64,000 nucleotides of DNA from Chitinophaga filiformis (lineage in GTDB: Bacteria > Bacteroidota > Bacteroidia > Chitinophagales > Chitinophagaceae), in NCBI RefSeq assembly GCF_021646545.1, contig NZ_JAKIRP010000001.1, positions 310,001-374,000 on the forward strand, written 5' to 3'. Shown here one piece after another: positions 27,826 to 37,113 of this stretch. A model generated the notes under the pieces. It was not told where the DNA came from and did no database searches. It saw only the letters and a program-made list of their open reading frames with translations. Every line of letters starts with the position of its first letter. Position 1 is the stretch's first letter. The position numbers and the translations under genes are program-made.

Positions 27826-29112
27826 CTAGTGGATGCTGGCAACATCCTGCGGAGCTGGTTCTTCAATCAGTACATCCAGGTCTTTGTTCCATTTCTCTAC
27901 ATATGATTTGAAGTATTGACCAGTTATTTCTCCTGTATAACCGGTATGGATCTGCCTTACTTCTCCTTTGCGATCAATAATGATCGTAGTCGGGAAGGCC
28001 ATCATGCGGTTGAGGGCCGGAAGTTTTTCCGAAGCCACTTTCTTATCAGCAATGCCACCAAAAAGAATATCATATTCAATTGCGTATTTATCTTTTAATT
28101 TACCCAGTGTATACCTGGCATATTCGAGATCATCTTTCTGCTCAAAACCGATGGCGATAGCTTCTACGCCACGTGCTTTGTTCTTTTTGAACCAGGGAGC
28201 AAGGAATGCTGTCTGGTCTGTACAATTGGGACACCAGGTACCAATGATCTCTACTATGACCACCTTGCCTTTGTACTTGGCATCGCTGAGTGAGACCTGC
28301 TTTCCGTTCAGATCAGGCAAAGTAAAATCCAGTTTGTTATATCCTTCTTTGAGATAGGTAAGCTTGTAGGGGTCTGGCAGCTCTGCCTGCGCATTTTTAT
28401 TGCCGTCAAATTTTACGTTGTTGTAAATGCCCAGACTCAGCTCTCCACTGAAGGACTGATCATCATTGATCTTTCCTTTTATATAAATAGGACTTGGGCC
28501 GGTGAACCCTGACAGCTCAAACTGGTCGCCCTGTACGGTGCCTTCCAGTTCCCGGCTGTCGCCCACGACAGACATGATCACACCGGTCAGTTTATTCCCT
28601 TCCTGTTTCAATAATCCGATACGGTTAGGAGTAGGATCTTTACTATAGATCTGCAGTTCCCATTTACCTGACAGGTCATATGCAGGTTTAACGTCTTTCC
28701 CCGGTTCCACAAAGCGGTATTTCTTACCTGCTTCTGCTACGAAAGGCAGTGCATTGCCACGGAAATTAGGTACCAGACTTCTATATTCACCGGTAATGCG
28801 GCCATCCGATTCGACCCTTGCAAACAGCGCTGCATCGTAGGTATTCATCTTGATAAAAAGCGAATCGTCTGTAATACGTTTCACTTTAAATTCGTCGCGG
28901 CGGTGACCATTAATGAGCGTGAAAACGGCATGCTCAGGGTCTTTACCTTTCAGTTCAAAATTGAAAGGAACTGTGGCTTCGTTGACAGTAAAAACACCAC
29001 GCCACACGCCTTCTTTTAAGAAGAGGGGCTTTTTCTCAGTCGCCAGTACAGTACTGCTGAAAAGTACAGCGGCCAGCAGGCCTTTTACTCCAATGCGGGT
29101 AATTGTCTTCAT
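27826..29112 (-). CDS. TlpA-like thioredoxin-fold lipidless periplasmic protein
   Basis: 428 aa from the ATG at 29112, which begins a clear signal peptide (MKTITRIGVKGLLAAVLF); the frame extends to 29157 without function. The first 260 residues are two beta-rich domains of unknown type. The last 165 form an AhpC/TSA-TlpA thioredoxin domain, starting FTLPDLNGKQVSLSD with active site WCPNC (293-297) and cis-proline in FPTTIII. It probably reduces or exchanges disulfides in the periplasm. It is the first gene of the operon and sits 240 bp downstream of a promoter that carries the shared operator. Confidence 0.88.
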   Translation of the reverse strand: MKTITRIGVKGLLAAVLFSSTVLATEKKPLFLKEGVWRGVFTVNEATVPFNFELKGKDPEHAVFTLINGHRRDEFKVKRITDDSLFIKMNTYDAALFARVESDGRITGEYRSLVPNFRGNALPFVAEAGKKYRFVEPGKDVKPAYDLSGKWELQIYSKDPTPNRIGLLKQEGNKLTGVIMSVVGDSRELEGTVQGDQFELSGFTGPSPIYIKGKINDDQSFSGELSLGIYNNVKFDGNKNAQAELPDPYKLTYLKEGYNKLDFTLPDLNGKQVSLSDAKYKGKVVIVEIIGTWCPNCTDQTAFLAPWFKKNKARGVEAIAIGFEQKDDLEYARYTLGKLKDKYAIEYDILFGGIADKKVASEKLPALNRMMAFPTTIIIDRKGEVRQIHTGYTGEITGQYFKSYVEKWNKDLDVLIEEPAPQDVASIH

Positions 29113-29349
29113 GAGAGTAGATTTGGTTTGAGTGGTTGATAGTTCAGGGCATGGCAATCTCCTTCCGCTTGGCGGTCAGCTGTAGAGTATATCTGACAAA
29201 TGGAATGGGAGTGCCTTGCTAAAGGCAGGTTTTAGCTACAACAACAGGGCATACAGCCGGAAGAACGAAGGAAGTTGTACATGTTGAACAGTGTTAGTTA
29301 ATTTCAATAAATCAACTAATTAATGGTGGCTTAATTAGGGTGGTGATAA

Positions 29350-29381
29350 CAAAGATAGAATGGTGAATCTTATTTTCCAAA
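29350..29381 (-). promoter_or_regulatory. Bacteroidota promoter of the TlpA-YceI operon
   Basis: Read on the minus strand, TTTG (29378-29381) is followed after 20 bp by TATCTTTG (29350-29357). This matches the -33 TTTG / -7 TAnnTTTG pattern. It implies a 5' leader of about 230 bases. Confidence 0.6.
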
Positions 29382-29385
29382 AAAT

Positions 29386-29406
29386 AGTCTATAATTTTTA
29401 TAGACT
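29386..29406. promoter_or_regulatory. Operator AGTCTA-N9-TAGACT upstream of TlpA operon
   Basis: Perfect inverted repeat; arms extend to TAGTCTATA/TATAGACTA (29385-29393, 29399-29407). It lies four bases upstream of the -33 box. Half-sites and spacing are identical to 17273-17293, and its centre is 42.5 bp from the -7 centre (31.5 bp at the other site). Confidence 0.75.
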
Positions 29407-29839
29407 AATAAAAGACGGAGTTATAAGGCTCACTACTGAAGGTTAGGGACATAGGTATATAAACTGTGTATCTTCAGTGTAGAAGCTTGTATGCTACTCT
29501 ATAATGCTGGGTTACCTGACGTGCGGGCTCTTAAAGCTGTTCATTGTTCTCCTTCCAGTTGATGCTTGTCTTGTGACCGTAGAATCTATTCACTAAAATA
29601 AACATAACTGTAATGCTCGCAATGATAACGTAATGTAAAACGATTGACGGCATGTGTTTAAAACTGAAATAAGGTACTAATGTTATCTATCTAAATCTAC
29701 ATAAAACAGGTGGAAAATATACGGCAGTCCGCTTGTTTTGGACATGACCCGATAAATTCATTAACAAAAGTTAACACAGCTTTGCCAATCTAACAATACC
29801 ACGATCGTTTAATACATGTCAAAAAACGGTCACAAAGTA

Positions 29840-29868
29840 AAAAGTCCCCGCTATATGCGGGGACTTTT
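29840..29868 (-). terminator. Terminator overlapping the GH43 stop codon
   Basis: A 12-bp perfect stem (29840-29851 with 29857-29868) encloses a five-base loop, followed by T residues on the minus strand. The last codons of the GH43 gene form the upstream arm and its TAG stop codon lies in the loop/arm (29851-29853). Confidence 0.85.
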
Positions 29869-30876
29869 CAATAGAGAGTCAGTTCTGACGGGCTTACCAA
29901 ATACGGGCCATCCATCCTTATCCCAGCTGAAACGCTGGATACGCGGCGAGCGTTTGTCGCCACAACCATCGCCGGGATGGTCATTCGCGTGATAAAGTAT
30001 CCAGTATTCTTTCCCATCCGGAGACGTGAAGAAAGAGTTATGTCCCGGTGCATATACGTTATTCTCAGCTGATTGCTTAAATACCGATTCGGGCTTCTTT
30101 TTCCAGGATGCAGGATCCAGCAGATCACTGCCTTCATCGGCAGCGAGTATTCCCAATGCATAATCGTCTGTCCAGCAGGCTGATCCTGAAAATACGATGA
30201 ACAGTTTCTTCCCGTATTTGAGCATTTCCGGCCCCTCGTTTACATCTATATGCCGGAGGTTAGGGTCACCAATGTCTCCTTTGGTTTCCCAGGCGTATTC
30301 CGGTTTCGATATCCTTACCCTTTTCCCTTTGATGGTCAGCGGATCTTTCATGGCTGCGATATAAATATCCTGCCGGCCGTTCTTATTGCCTTCCCATCCA
30401 GACCAAATCATATATAACTTTCCACGATGTTCAAATACGCTGGCGTCGATCGCCCATTTGTCTTCCACGTCGGCGACCTTACTTTTGAAGATCCAGTCAC
30501 CCTTCATAGGGTCAGCCGAACTGTTCTCCAGGGCGTATATGCGGTGGTATTGATTATCTCCGCCATCGGCCGCAAAATAGACATACCATTTGCCTCTCAG
30601 GAAATGAATCTCCGGTGCCCAGATCTCTTTTGAAAAAGGGCCAGCTGCCGGTGGCGTCCATATCGTTTTATGCTCCGCATCTTTCAGGAAAGCGATGTTT
30701 TTCGTCTTCCAGAGTTCCAGGCGGTCTCCCATGGTGTGCATATAATAGTAATATCCATCCTTATAAACGCACCAGGGATCAGGCCCTTTGGACAACAGGG
30801 GATTACGGAAAGTATCCTGTGCCTGTACAACGGATCCCGCCAGGAGCAGGAGGCAAATAAGCGTTCTTATCATCAT
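29851..30876 (-). CDS. GH43 family glycoside hydrolase
   Basis: 341 aa with signal peptide (cut after VVQAQ). Five-bladed propeller of GH43: catalytic base Asp33 in KGPDPWCVYKDG, modulating Asp143 in WAIDASVF, and catalytic acid Glu213 in VNEGPEML. GH43 enzymes cleave arabinose- or xylose-containing glycans. This one is likely an arabinofuranosidase or arabinanase of the PUL that transports the product. Its ATG overlaps the stop of the preceding DUF3823 gene (TAATG). It is the only hydrolase of the locus, so other activities must be encoded elsewhere. Confidence 0.93.
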   Translation of the reverse strand: MMIRTLICLLLLAGSVVQAQDTFRNPLLSKGPDPWCVYKDGYYYYMHTMGDRLELWKTKNIAFLKDAEHKTIWTPPAAGPFSKEIWAPEIHFLRGKWYVYFAADGGDNQYHRIYALENSSADPMKGDWIFKSKVADVEDKWAIDASVFEHRGKLYMIWSGWEGNKNGRQDIYIAAMKDPLTIKGKRVRISKPEYAWETKGDIGDPNLRHIDVNEGPEMLKYGKKLFIVFSGSACWTDDYALGILAADEGSDLLDPASWKKKPESVFKQSAENNVYAPGHNSFFTSPDGKEYWILYHANDHPGDGCGDKRSPRIQRFSWDKDGWPVFGKPVRTDSLLKSPRI

Positions 30877-31592
30877 TATTTAAGATTAATCTGCTGCACT
30901 TCAGAAAACAAGAGGTCTTCCACACCACTGATCTTTACACCGATACGCGCAAATACATAGTCCTGATCGCCTGTAATACCGTTGCCGGAAATGACGTCCG
31001 GAATATTCACGCTCAATTGCACATTGGCAGGATCAGTTATTGCGCTTCCTGCCAGAGAGCTCCGTGCAATGTAATTGGTCGCATCCACAAACTGCGTCTG
31101 GTTCAGATACAGGAACACGGTTTCTACATCTCGGGCATTTACGTCTGTGATAATCTTTTCAAGCCGGCAGCTGCTATTGACAGCTGTAGTACCACTTAAC
31201 TCCATTTTGGCGTCCCTGACCATATAATAGGGCATCACCTCAATGTCCATCTCGCGGCTGCCATTGATGGTCAGCAGCATTGTGTCAGACTTCGTCTCTG
31301 CGTCGGTAATTGACCTGAAAGGCCCCTGGGAAGGAGGTATGATCAGTTTATAGTTACCATTGAACAACAATGCGGAGTAAGAGCCATCCTCATTTACAGC
31401 TACCGTAATAGCGCCGTTCTTACCCCAGCCGGGTTCCCACAGTTCGAAAGATACATCTTTTGAACTGACATTAACCGGCACTCCCTGATAAGTAATATGC
31501 CCTGACAGCATGGAGGACGGCGCCTCATAATTGTCTTTTCTGCAGGAAAAAGCAGTCAGCATCAATATCGTATATACAAATATCTTTTTCAT
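30876..31592 (-). CDS. DUF3823 lipoprotein of the PUL
   Basis: 238 aa with lipobox (TAFSC, Cys17). Beta-sandwich protein with LSGHITYQGVPVN at the start and a second all-beta domain, matching DUF3823, which is found beside SusCD pairs. It probably acts as an accessory surface glycan-binding protein (SusE/F-like position). It lies 10 bp after the susD-like gene and is coupled to the GH43 gene. Confidence 0.85.
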   Translation of the reverse strand: MKKIFVYTILMLTAFSCRKDNYEAPSSMLSGHITYQGVPVNVSSKDVSFELWEPGWGKNGAITVAVNEDGSYSALLFNGNYKLIIPPSQGPFRSITDAETKSDTMLLTINGSREMDIEVMPYYMVRDAKMELSGTTAVNSSCRLEKIITDVNARDVETVFLYLNQTQFVDATNYIARSSLAGSAITDPANVQLSVNIPDVISGNGITGDQDYVFARIGVKISGVEDLLFSEVQQINLK

Positions 31593-31602
31593 GTCGCCTT
31601 TT

Positions 31603-33501
31603 TTAGTTGTTGGGATTCTTTACCAGTTTCGGGTTATTACTGAGAATGTCTGAACCGATGCGGGAATAATAGTTTCCAAAATTGAACCGGTGCGCAGCAG
31701 TTACATTGGATGGTTTCACTACCCTGTACACCCATTTTCCATGATTGGGATTTCCCGGGTTGAATATCTTGTATCCCCACAAACCATAGATCATGGTGTT
31801 GATCTTATCAGCTTTCCCGATGTTGCTCACAACATCACTTGCTGATATCGTCTCGCCATTCCATACTTTATGCGCCAGTCTCCAGCGTTTATTGTCAAAC
31901 AATTCATGCCCTTCAAAGGCCAGCTCCACACGTCTTTCGTGTACGATCCTGTCAAATGAAATAGCTGCTTCCGCCAATGGGGTTGTAAAACCAGCTCTTT
32001 CTCTCAGCTGGTTAATATAAGTGGATGAAAGACCGGGTTGTCCTAATTCAAAAGCTGCTTCAGCAGCATTTAACAACACCTCTGCATAGCGATAGCGGAC
32101 CCACCATACATCACTGCGGGTACCGATCTGTCCTGAGCCCACAGCAGGGTCCATAAACTTGCGTACAAAAAAACCTGTCTGTGCGCTGAACTGTAACCCA
32201 TCTATCGGGCCGTCAGTGCCTACTACCTGAGAGCTTTTAGGAGCACCAGCCACCGGAATACTATCCAGCTCTCCGAAGTTATCGCCGGTGATGGTATTGT
32301 ACTTTCCATCCTTCCAATACATTACACCCGCCCAGATATCCAGCGGAACTCCTTTAAATTTGGTGCCAGGCAGGATGATCGTACCTCCAAGACGCGCATC
32401 CCTGCCGGCAAAAATATCTTTAGGATCATCGTAGTACACGTAATCGTTCCCGTTATTTGTCACAAACGGACTATAAGTATTATCCAGTTTCTCATACAGG
32501 AGCGCCAGGTTAAGTGAAGGATTTACCCTGCCACCCTGTTGCTCTTCTGCAGATGACCATGGCTGATTAAGGATGGTCCATTCCTGTGTTTTGCCCGATT
32601 TCAGCTTGAAGTCCTGTGCAAAGATCACCTCCGGATTATTGGCTTTATCGTAGAAAAGCGAGGCAAAATTCTCTTCCAGGTCTTCCGCTTTCTTCTTATA
32701 CAGCGAATACCTGCCACCACTGATGATCTCCTGTGCTGCAGCCAGTGCTTTCTGATAATAAGGCGTTGCTTTGTCGGCAGCTATACCCACTTCTCCTCCG
32801 GGCAATGATACAGAAGGCGTACTCACCCCATACTTTGCAACAGATGCAGCATATAGTGCTGCTCTTGACTGCATGGCCAATGCCAGCCATTTGGTAGCGC
32901 GCGACTTGATGCCTGCATCATCCGGCAATACCGTCTTGATGCTATCCATCTCACTGATCACAAAGTCGTAGATCTCTGACTCTTTTGCCCTTGCATGCTG
33001 CAGGTAAGTAGGATCTCCGCTGAAATTATATTCCATTGGTTCAAGTATCAGCGGTACTCCACCCATGCGCTTTACTTCCTCAAAATAAATAGCCGCACGC
33101 AGCAAGCGTGCTTCTGCTACAAAGCGTGCGCGTATGCCAGCTTCCAGTTCATTCGCAGCACTGCATTTCTGTACAAAAAGATTCAGGTCGCGGATATATC
33201 CATAGTCCCAAAGGTTCCACCAGTCGTACGGATAATCTACCTGTTTCGTTCTCCAGTATTGGCCGGATTCAGAAGGAAAGGCTTCGTCAAAATTGGCGAA
33301 CTCAGCCCAGTTGGTAATGGTCTGCTGTTCAGGATAACGGTTGTAGAGATCAGCCAGGACGGACAATACCAGGTCCGGGCTTCTCCATACTGCTTCGTCA
33401 GTAAGCAGGTCTTTAGGCTCTGTGGTGAGGAATTCATCATCCTTTACACAACCGGATATCATTACGAGGGCTGCTGCGATTGTCAGCAAATATTTTTTCA
33501 T
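31603..33501 (-). CDS. SusD/RagB-family lipoprotein of the PUL
   Basis: 632 aa with lipobox (ISGC, Cys18), then VKDDEFLTTEPKDLLTDEAVWRS, the usual SusD start. The C terminus carries YRYAEVLLNAAEAAFELGQ and ERRVELAFEGHELFDNKRW, diagnostic of SusD/RagB. It binds the glycan at the cell surface and closes the partner SusC encoded 20 bp upstream. Confidence 0.95.
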   Translation of the reverse strand: MKKYLLTIAAALVMISGCVKDDEFLTTEPKDLLTDEAVWRSPDLVLSVLADLYNRYPEQQTITNWAEFANFDEAFPSESGQYWRTKQVDYPYDWWNLWDYGYIRDLNLFVQKCSAANELEAGIRARFVAEARLLRAAIYFEEVKRMGGVPLILEPMEYNFSGDPTYLQHARAKESEIYDFVISEMDSIKTVLPDDAGIKSRATKWLALAMQSRAALYAASVAKYGVSTPSVSLPGGEVGIAADKATPYYQKALAAAQEIISGGRYSLYKKKAEDLEENFASLFYDKANNPEVIFAQDFKLKSGKTQEWTILNQPWSSAEEQQGGRVNPSLNLALLYEKLDNTYSPFVTNNGNDYVYYDDPKDIFAGRDARLGGTIILPGTKFKGVPLDIWAGVMYWKDGKYNTITGDNFGELDSIPVAGAPKSSQVVGTDGPIDGLQFSAQTGFFVRKFMDPAVGSGQIGTRSDVWWVRYRYAEVLLNAAEAAFELGQPGLSSTYINQLRERAGFTTPLAEAAISFDRIVHERRVELAFEGHELFDNKRWRLAHKVWNGETISASDVVSNIGKADKINTMIYGLWGYKIFNPGNPNHGKWVYRVVKPSNVTAAHRFNFGNYYSRIGSDILSNNPKLVKNPNN

Positions 33502-33521
33502 GCTATAATGCAGTTAAAAGA

Positions 33522-36500
33522 TCAGAGAGAAAGTTCAAAACCAATGTTCACAAATTTGCTCTGCGGATAGGTGAGACCGTTATCATCTACAATCTCAGCA
33601 TCGATACCGATGCCCTTCATGTTATCAATAGAGAATAGATTGTAGGCGTTGACATAGAAACGGGCCCTTTCTATTTTCACACGGCTGAGCACATCTTTGG
33701 GTATTGTATAGCCTAATTCAATTGTTCTGGCACGCAGGTATTTTACATTGACGAGCCAGAAGTCGGAGTTTTTGCCAAAGCTGCTGTGGTCACCGTTATT
33801 GAAGCGAAGTGCAGGATATTTTCCGGGTATCCAGCGGCTGTTCAGGTCCAGCGGATTCTCCCTGTGCCAGCGGTCTTCATACAGGTCTAACAACAGGTTA
33901 CCACCATTCTGGTAAGGGTTACGCATCTCCCAGTTACGGTTGAAAGAATAACCGCCACCGCCGGAGAAATCAATACGTGCATCAAAGCCATTCCATGAGG
34001 CAGCGAAGTTCAGACCAAAGTTTACAATCGGATTTCTGCCTGTGCCATAGCCGATAGGACGCATGTCCATATCGTTAATCAGACCGTCTTTGTTAAGATC
34101 TTTATAGATAAGATCTCCGGGCAGCAATGTCTTATTGCCAGCGCCGTCCACATTCACAGGGTATTTGTTGATCTGTTCCTGTGATTGGAATTGTCCCTGC
34201 ACCTCATATCCCCAGAAAGTGTTGCTGAATCTTTCCTGTACGGAGTTGCGGTAATGATCCCATGAGTTGTTGTATACCGGCTTGTAAGTATGCAGTGATT
34301 TATTTCTGGCATAAGAGACATTACCTCCTATGTTCAGGTTTACTTTCTGAATTTTCGTAGACCAGGCAATGGACCCTTCAATACCTGCTACCTGGTCACT
34401 GTTCACGTTTTCAGAGGGCAATGAATATCCCAGTTCACTGGGTACCAGTATATCATATTTTGCACCCAGTAGCCCTGTTCTTCTCCTGTTGAAAACATCT
34501 ATCGCACCGGTGATGCTACCATCCAGGAAGCCATAATCAAGACCTATGTCCAGCGTTCTGCTCACGAACCAGGAAATGTTCCTGATAGGAACACCTTTAT
34601 TGCTGGAGCCTATTACAGCGTTTCCATCCAGTATAACAGTAGAGGCGTTGTAGTTATAACCGGCCAGGTAGTCATAAGGGCCGATACCTACATCATCATC
34701 TCCCAGTTTACCGTAAGAAGCACGGAGTTTCAATTCGCTTAACACTTTCTTACTCACAAAACTGAAGAACTTTTCTTCACTCAGACGCCATCCGCCGGAG
34801 ACAGCCGGGAAGGTACCCCATCTTTTATCGGGTGCAAATTTCCAGGAAGCATCACGACGTGCGGAAAACTCCACGTAATATTTGCCGGCATAGCTATAGT
34901 TCAGGCGACCGATATATCCGAGACGGGCTTCTGTTCCATCAGCATCGTTGTAGGTATCCATTGTAGAGAAATAGATCAATGGCAGCTGATTGGTAGTAGG
35001 CACCGAGTGTACGTAAGAACTCAGATCCCTTCTTTTAATACGCTCAGCCACCAGGGTAGCACCAACAGTATGCTGTCCGAAAACTTTATTGTAGTTGAGC
35101 TGTACCTGGATAGTAGGTGTGAGGATGGTCCTGTTACGTCTTTCCCTGTAAGGGTTGGAGCTGCCACCTGTTGCGTTGTAGGTGCTATCTACCGGATTGT
35201 AGGTATATACTTTATAAGTATACTCATGCCCGTTCATAATTTCATTGGCATAGTAATAAGAGAACAACCCTTTTGCTGTCAGGCCTTCCAGCGGAAACTG
35301 GTATTCGGCTGTCAGGTTGGATTGTAATACACGCCAATCACTGCGCCAGTATCCTGACAACTTTTTATTCTGCACCGCCCATTGCTCCGTGTTGTGGCCA
35401 ATGTCGTTGGGATACTCAGGATTATCATTGGCGTAAGCACGCTCAGTAGGCCGGTTACGAAGTATGGCAAAACGTGCAGCCCAATAGTCGTCACCACCGG
35501 GCACACCTGGCTGATCACGGGTTTCCACACGTCCGTTGATCTGCGCACCGATCTTAAAACGATCGGATACACGGGCTTCTATATTGCTTTGTACGTTGGT
35601 ACGTTCGAATGTGAATTCTCTTCCCAGCACAGAATACTGTTTCAGATGAGTAGCAGAAACGTAGTAGTTGATCCGTTCAGAACCACCGGTAAAATTGAGG
35701 TTCATTTGCGTAAGCGGAGAATTTCCCTTTACGATGAACTTATACCAGTCAAAGTTCTTGTAGCCGGTTTCGGTGCCCTGTTTCCATTTGTCCAGCTCTG
35801 CCTGTGTGATAGTGGTCTTGCCATACTGGTTCATATCAGCATCGGCCTTACCCACCATCCACTGGTAGGCGTTGGTAGTTTTAGGAAAGCGTGTCCAGTT
35901 CTGCCATCCTCTGTAAACGTTTACGTTGATGGTGTTGCGGCTGCCCAGTTTACCACGTTTCGTAGTTACTACCACAACTCCGTTTGCAGCACGCAATCCG
36001 TAGATAGCAGCAGAAGCATCTTTCAATACAGTAATACTTTCAATGTCGGCGGGCGCTATATTGTTGAACTGGCCTTCATCCTGCTGAATACCATCTATTA
36101 CATACAGCGGGTTGCCCATGTTCCTGATCTGTATGGAAGCACTGGCACCGGGACGGCCATCAGAAAAGCGGAAGGATACACCTGCTATTTTACCTGCCAG
36201 GCCTGCACTAACGGTGGAACCAGCATGTATGCCGTTTAGGTCTTTGCTGGTAATAGAGGCAACAGCGCCCGTCAGCGATTCTTTTTTCTGTGCGCCATAA
36301 CCGACAATCACCACATCACTCAGTGACGTGGAAGACGCTTCCAGTGTGGCATTCACATTATCCTTACCATTGATCTCGATCTCTTTAGTGGCAAAACCCA
36401 CGTAGGTAAATATCAGGATGCCGCTTAAAGCAGGCACATTGAAAGCATAGTTACCGGTAGGATCTGTCGTGGCGCCGGTAGAAGTACCTTTTAGTTTTAC

Positions 36501-36947
36501 GCTGACGCCTGGCAGGGGCTGCCCTTTATCGTCTGTCACCTTGCCGCTGACCCTTACAGGCTGCATATTGTCTGTAGCAGGAGTGCGTAATCGATTAAGC
36601 ACAATCTGACGGCCAGACACCTGATATTGTAGTTGCAGCGGCGAGAGTAAACCATTCAGGATATTGCCCAAGGTTTCATTTTCGGCTGCAATATCCACTT
36701 TGCGGTCTGACTGGATCAGCGAAGAACTGTAAAGGAATTTAACGTCGACCAGCTTTTCTATCTGGTTAAGGACTTTACCAATGGGCTGTTGCTTTACTTC
36801 CAGGGAAATTTTCTGTTGTAATATTTCCTGTGCTTTGCCACTTCCGGCAAAGGTGAGGGTAGTAAACAACACTGCAGCGAGCAGCTGAGAGGCACATGTA
36901 CGCGTAACGTGAAAGATTAAATCACGGATTCGTAATCTTTTTTTCAT
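33522..36947 (-). CDS. SusC-family transporter with STN signalling domain
   Basis: 1141 aa. After the signal peptide an STN (secretin/TonB short N-terminal) domain spans about 45-115, followed by a carboxypeptidase-like regulatory domain (about 125-205, VSGKVTDDKGQPLPGVSV), the SusC box SLSDVVIVGYGAQKKESLTG, a plug (NPLYVIDGIQQ, GLRAANGVVVVTTKRG) and a barrel. The STN domain couples outer membrane transport to the FecR-type anti-sigma factor encoded just upstream, so the presence of the glycan turns on this locus. Confidence 0.95.
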   Translation of the reverse strand: MKKRLRIRDLIFHVTRTCASQLLAAVLFTTLTFAGSGKAQEILQQKISLEVKQQPIGKVLNQIEKLVDVKFLYSSSLIQSDRKVDIAAENETLGNILNGLLSPLQLQYQVSGRQIVLNRLRTPATDNMQPVRVSGKVTDDKGQPLPGVSVKLKGTSTGATTDPTGNYAFNVPALSGILIFTYVGFATKEIEINGKDNVNATLEASSTSLSDVVIVGYGAQKKESLTGAVASITSKDLNGIHAGSTVSAGLAGKIAGVSFRFSDGRPGASASIQIRNMGNPLYVIDGIQQDEGQFNNIAPADIESITVLKDASAAIYGLRAANGVVVVTTKRGKLGSRNTINVNVYRGWQNWTRFPKTTNAYQWMVGKADADMNQYGKTTITQAELDKWKQGTETGYKNFDWYKFIVKGNSPLTQMNLNFTGGSERINYYVSATHLKQYSVLGREFTFERTNVQSNIEARVSDRFKIGAQINGRVETRDQPGVPGGDDYWAARFAILRNRPTERAYANDNPEYPNDIGHNTEQWAVQNKKLSGYWRSDWRVLQSNLTAEYQFPLEGLTAKGLFSYYYANEIMNGHEYTYKVYTYNPVDSTYNATGGSSNPYRERRNRTILTPTIQVQLNYNKVFGQHTVGATLVAERIKRRDLSSYVHSVPTTNQLPLIYFSTMDTYNDADGTEARLGYIGRLNYSYAGKYYVEFSARRDASWKFAPDKRWGTFPAVSGGWRLSEEKFFSFVSKKVLSELKLRASYGKLGDDDVGIGPYDYLAGYNYNASTVILDGNAVIGSSNKGVPIRNISWFVSRTLDIGLDYGFLDGSITGAIDVFNRRRTGLLGAKYDILVPSELGYSLPSENVNSDQVAGIEGSIAWSTKIQKVNLNIGGNVSYARNKSLHTYKPVYNNSWDHYRNSVQERFSNTFWGYEVQGQFQSQEQINKYPVNVDGAGNKTLLPGDLIYKDLNKDGLINDMDMRPIGYGTGRNPIVNFGLNFAASWNGFDARIDFSGGGGYSFNRNWEMRNPYQNGGNLLLDLYEDRWHRENPLDLNSRWIPGKYPALRFNNGDHSSFGKNSDFWLVNVKYLRARTIELGYTIPKDVLSRVKIERARFYVNAYNLFSIDNMKGIGIDAEIVDDNGLTYPQSKFVNIGFELSL

Positions 36948-37034
36948 AACTTGGATTGTGTTCCTGAATAATTTGGGAAATAGAATGGCTGTCTTATCCC
37001 AGTGGAGCGGGTATAAGGCAACGTGACATTAGTC

Positions 37035-37066
37035 ATAGCCAGTGGTACGGCCATACCGCTGGCTAT
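37035..37066. other. Hairpin between fecR-like and susC-like genes
   Basis: 13-bp stem ATAGCCAG-TGGTA (37035-37047 with 37054-37066, one mismatch), with no T run on the minus strand. It could be a processing or partial termination site lowering read-through from the regulator genes, or a protein-binding site. Confidence 0.5.
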
Positions 37067-37113
37067 TTTCATTAAGTACTAGTTTTCATTTTGTTTAGAT
37101 CCTGGTTTAGTTT

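Noticed and set aside
35382-36239. 285-codon plus-strand frame opposite the STN-SusC gene
   Set aside because: Antisense shadow of a strongly supported SusC gene.
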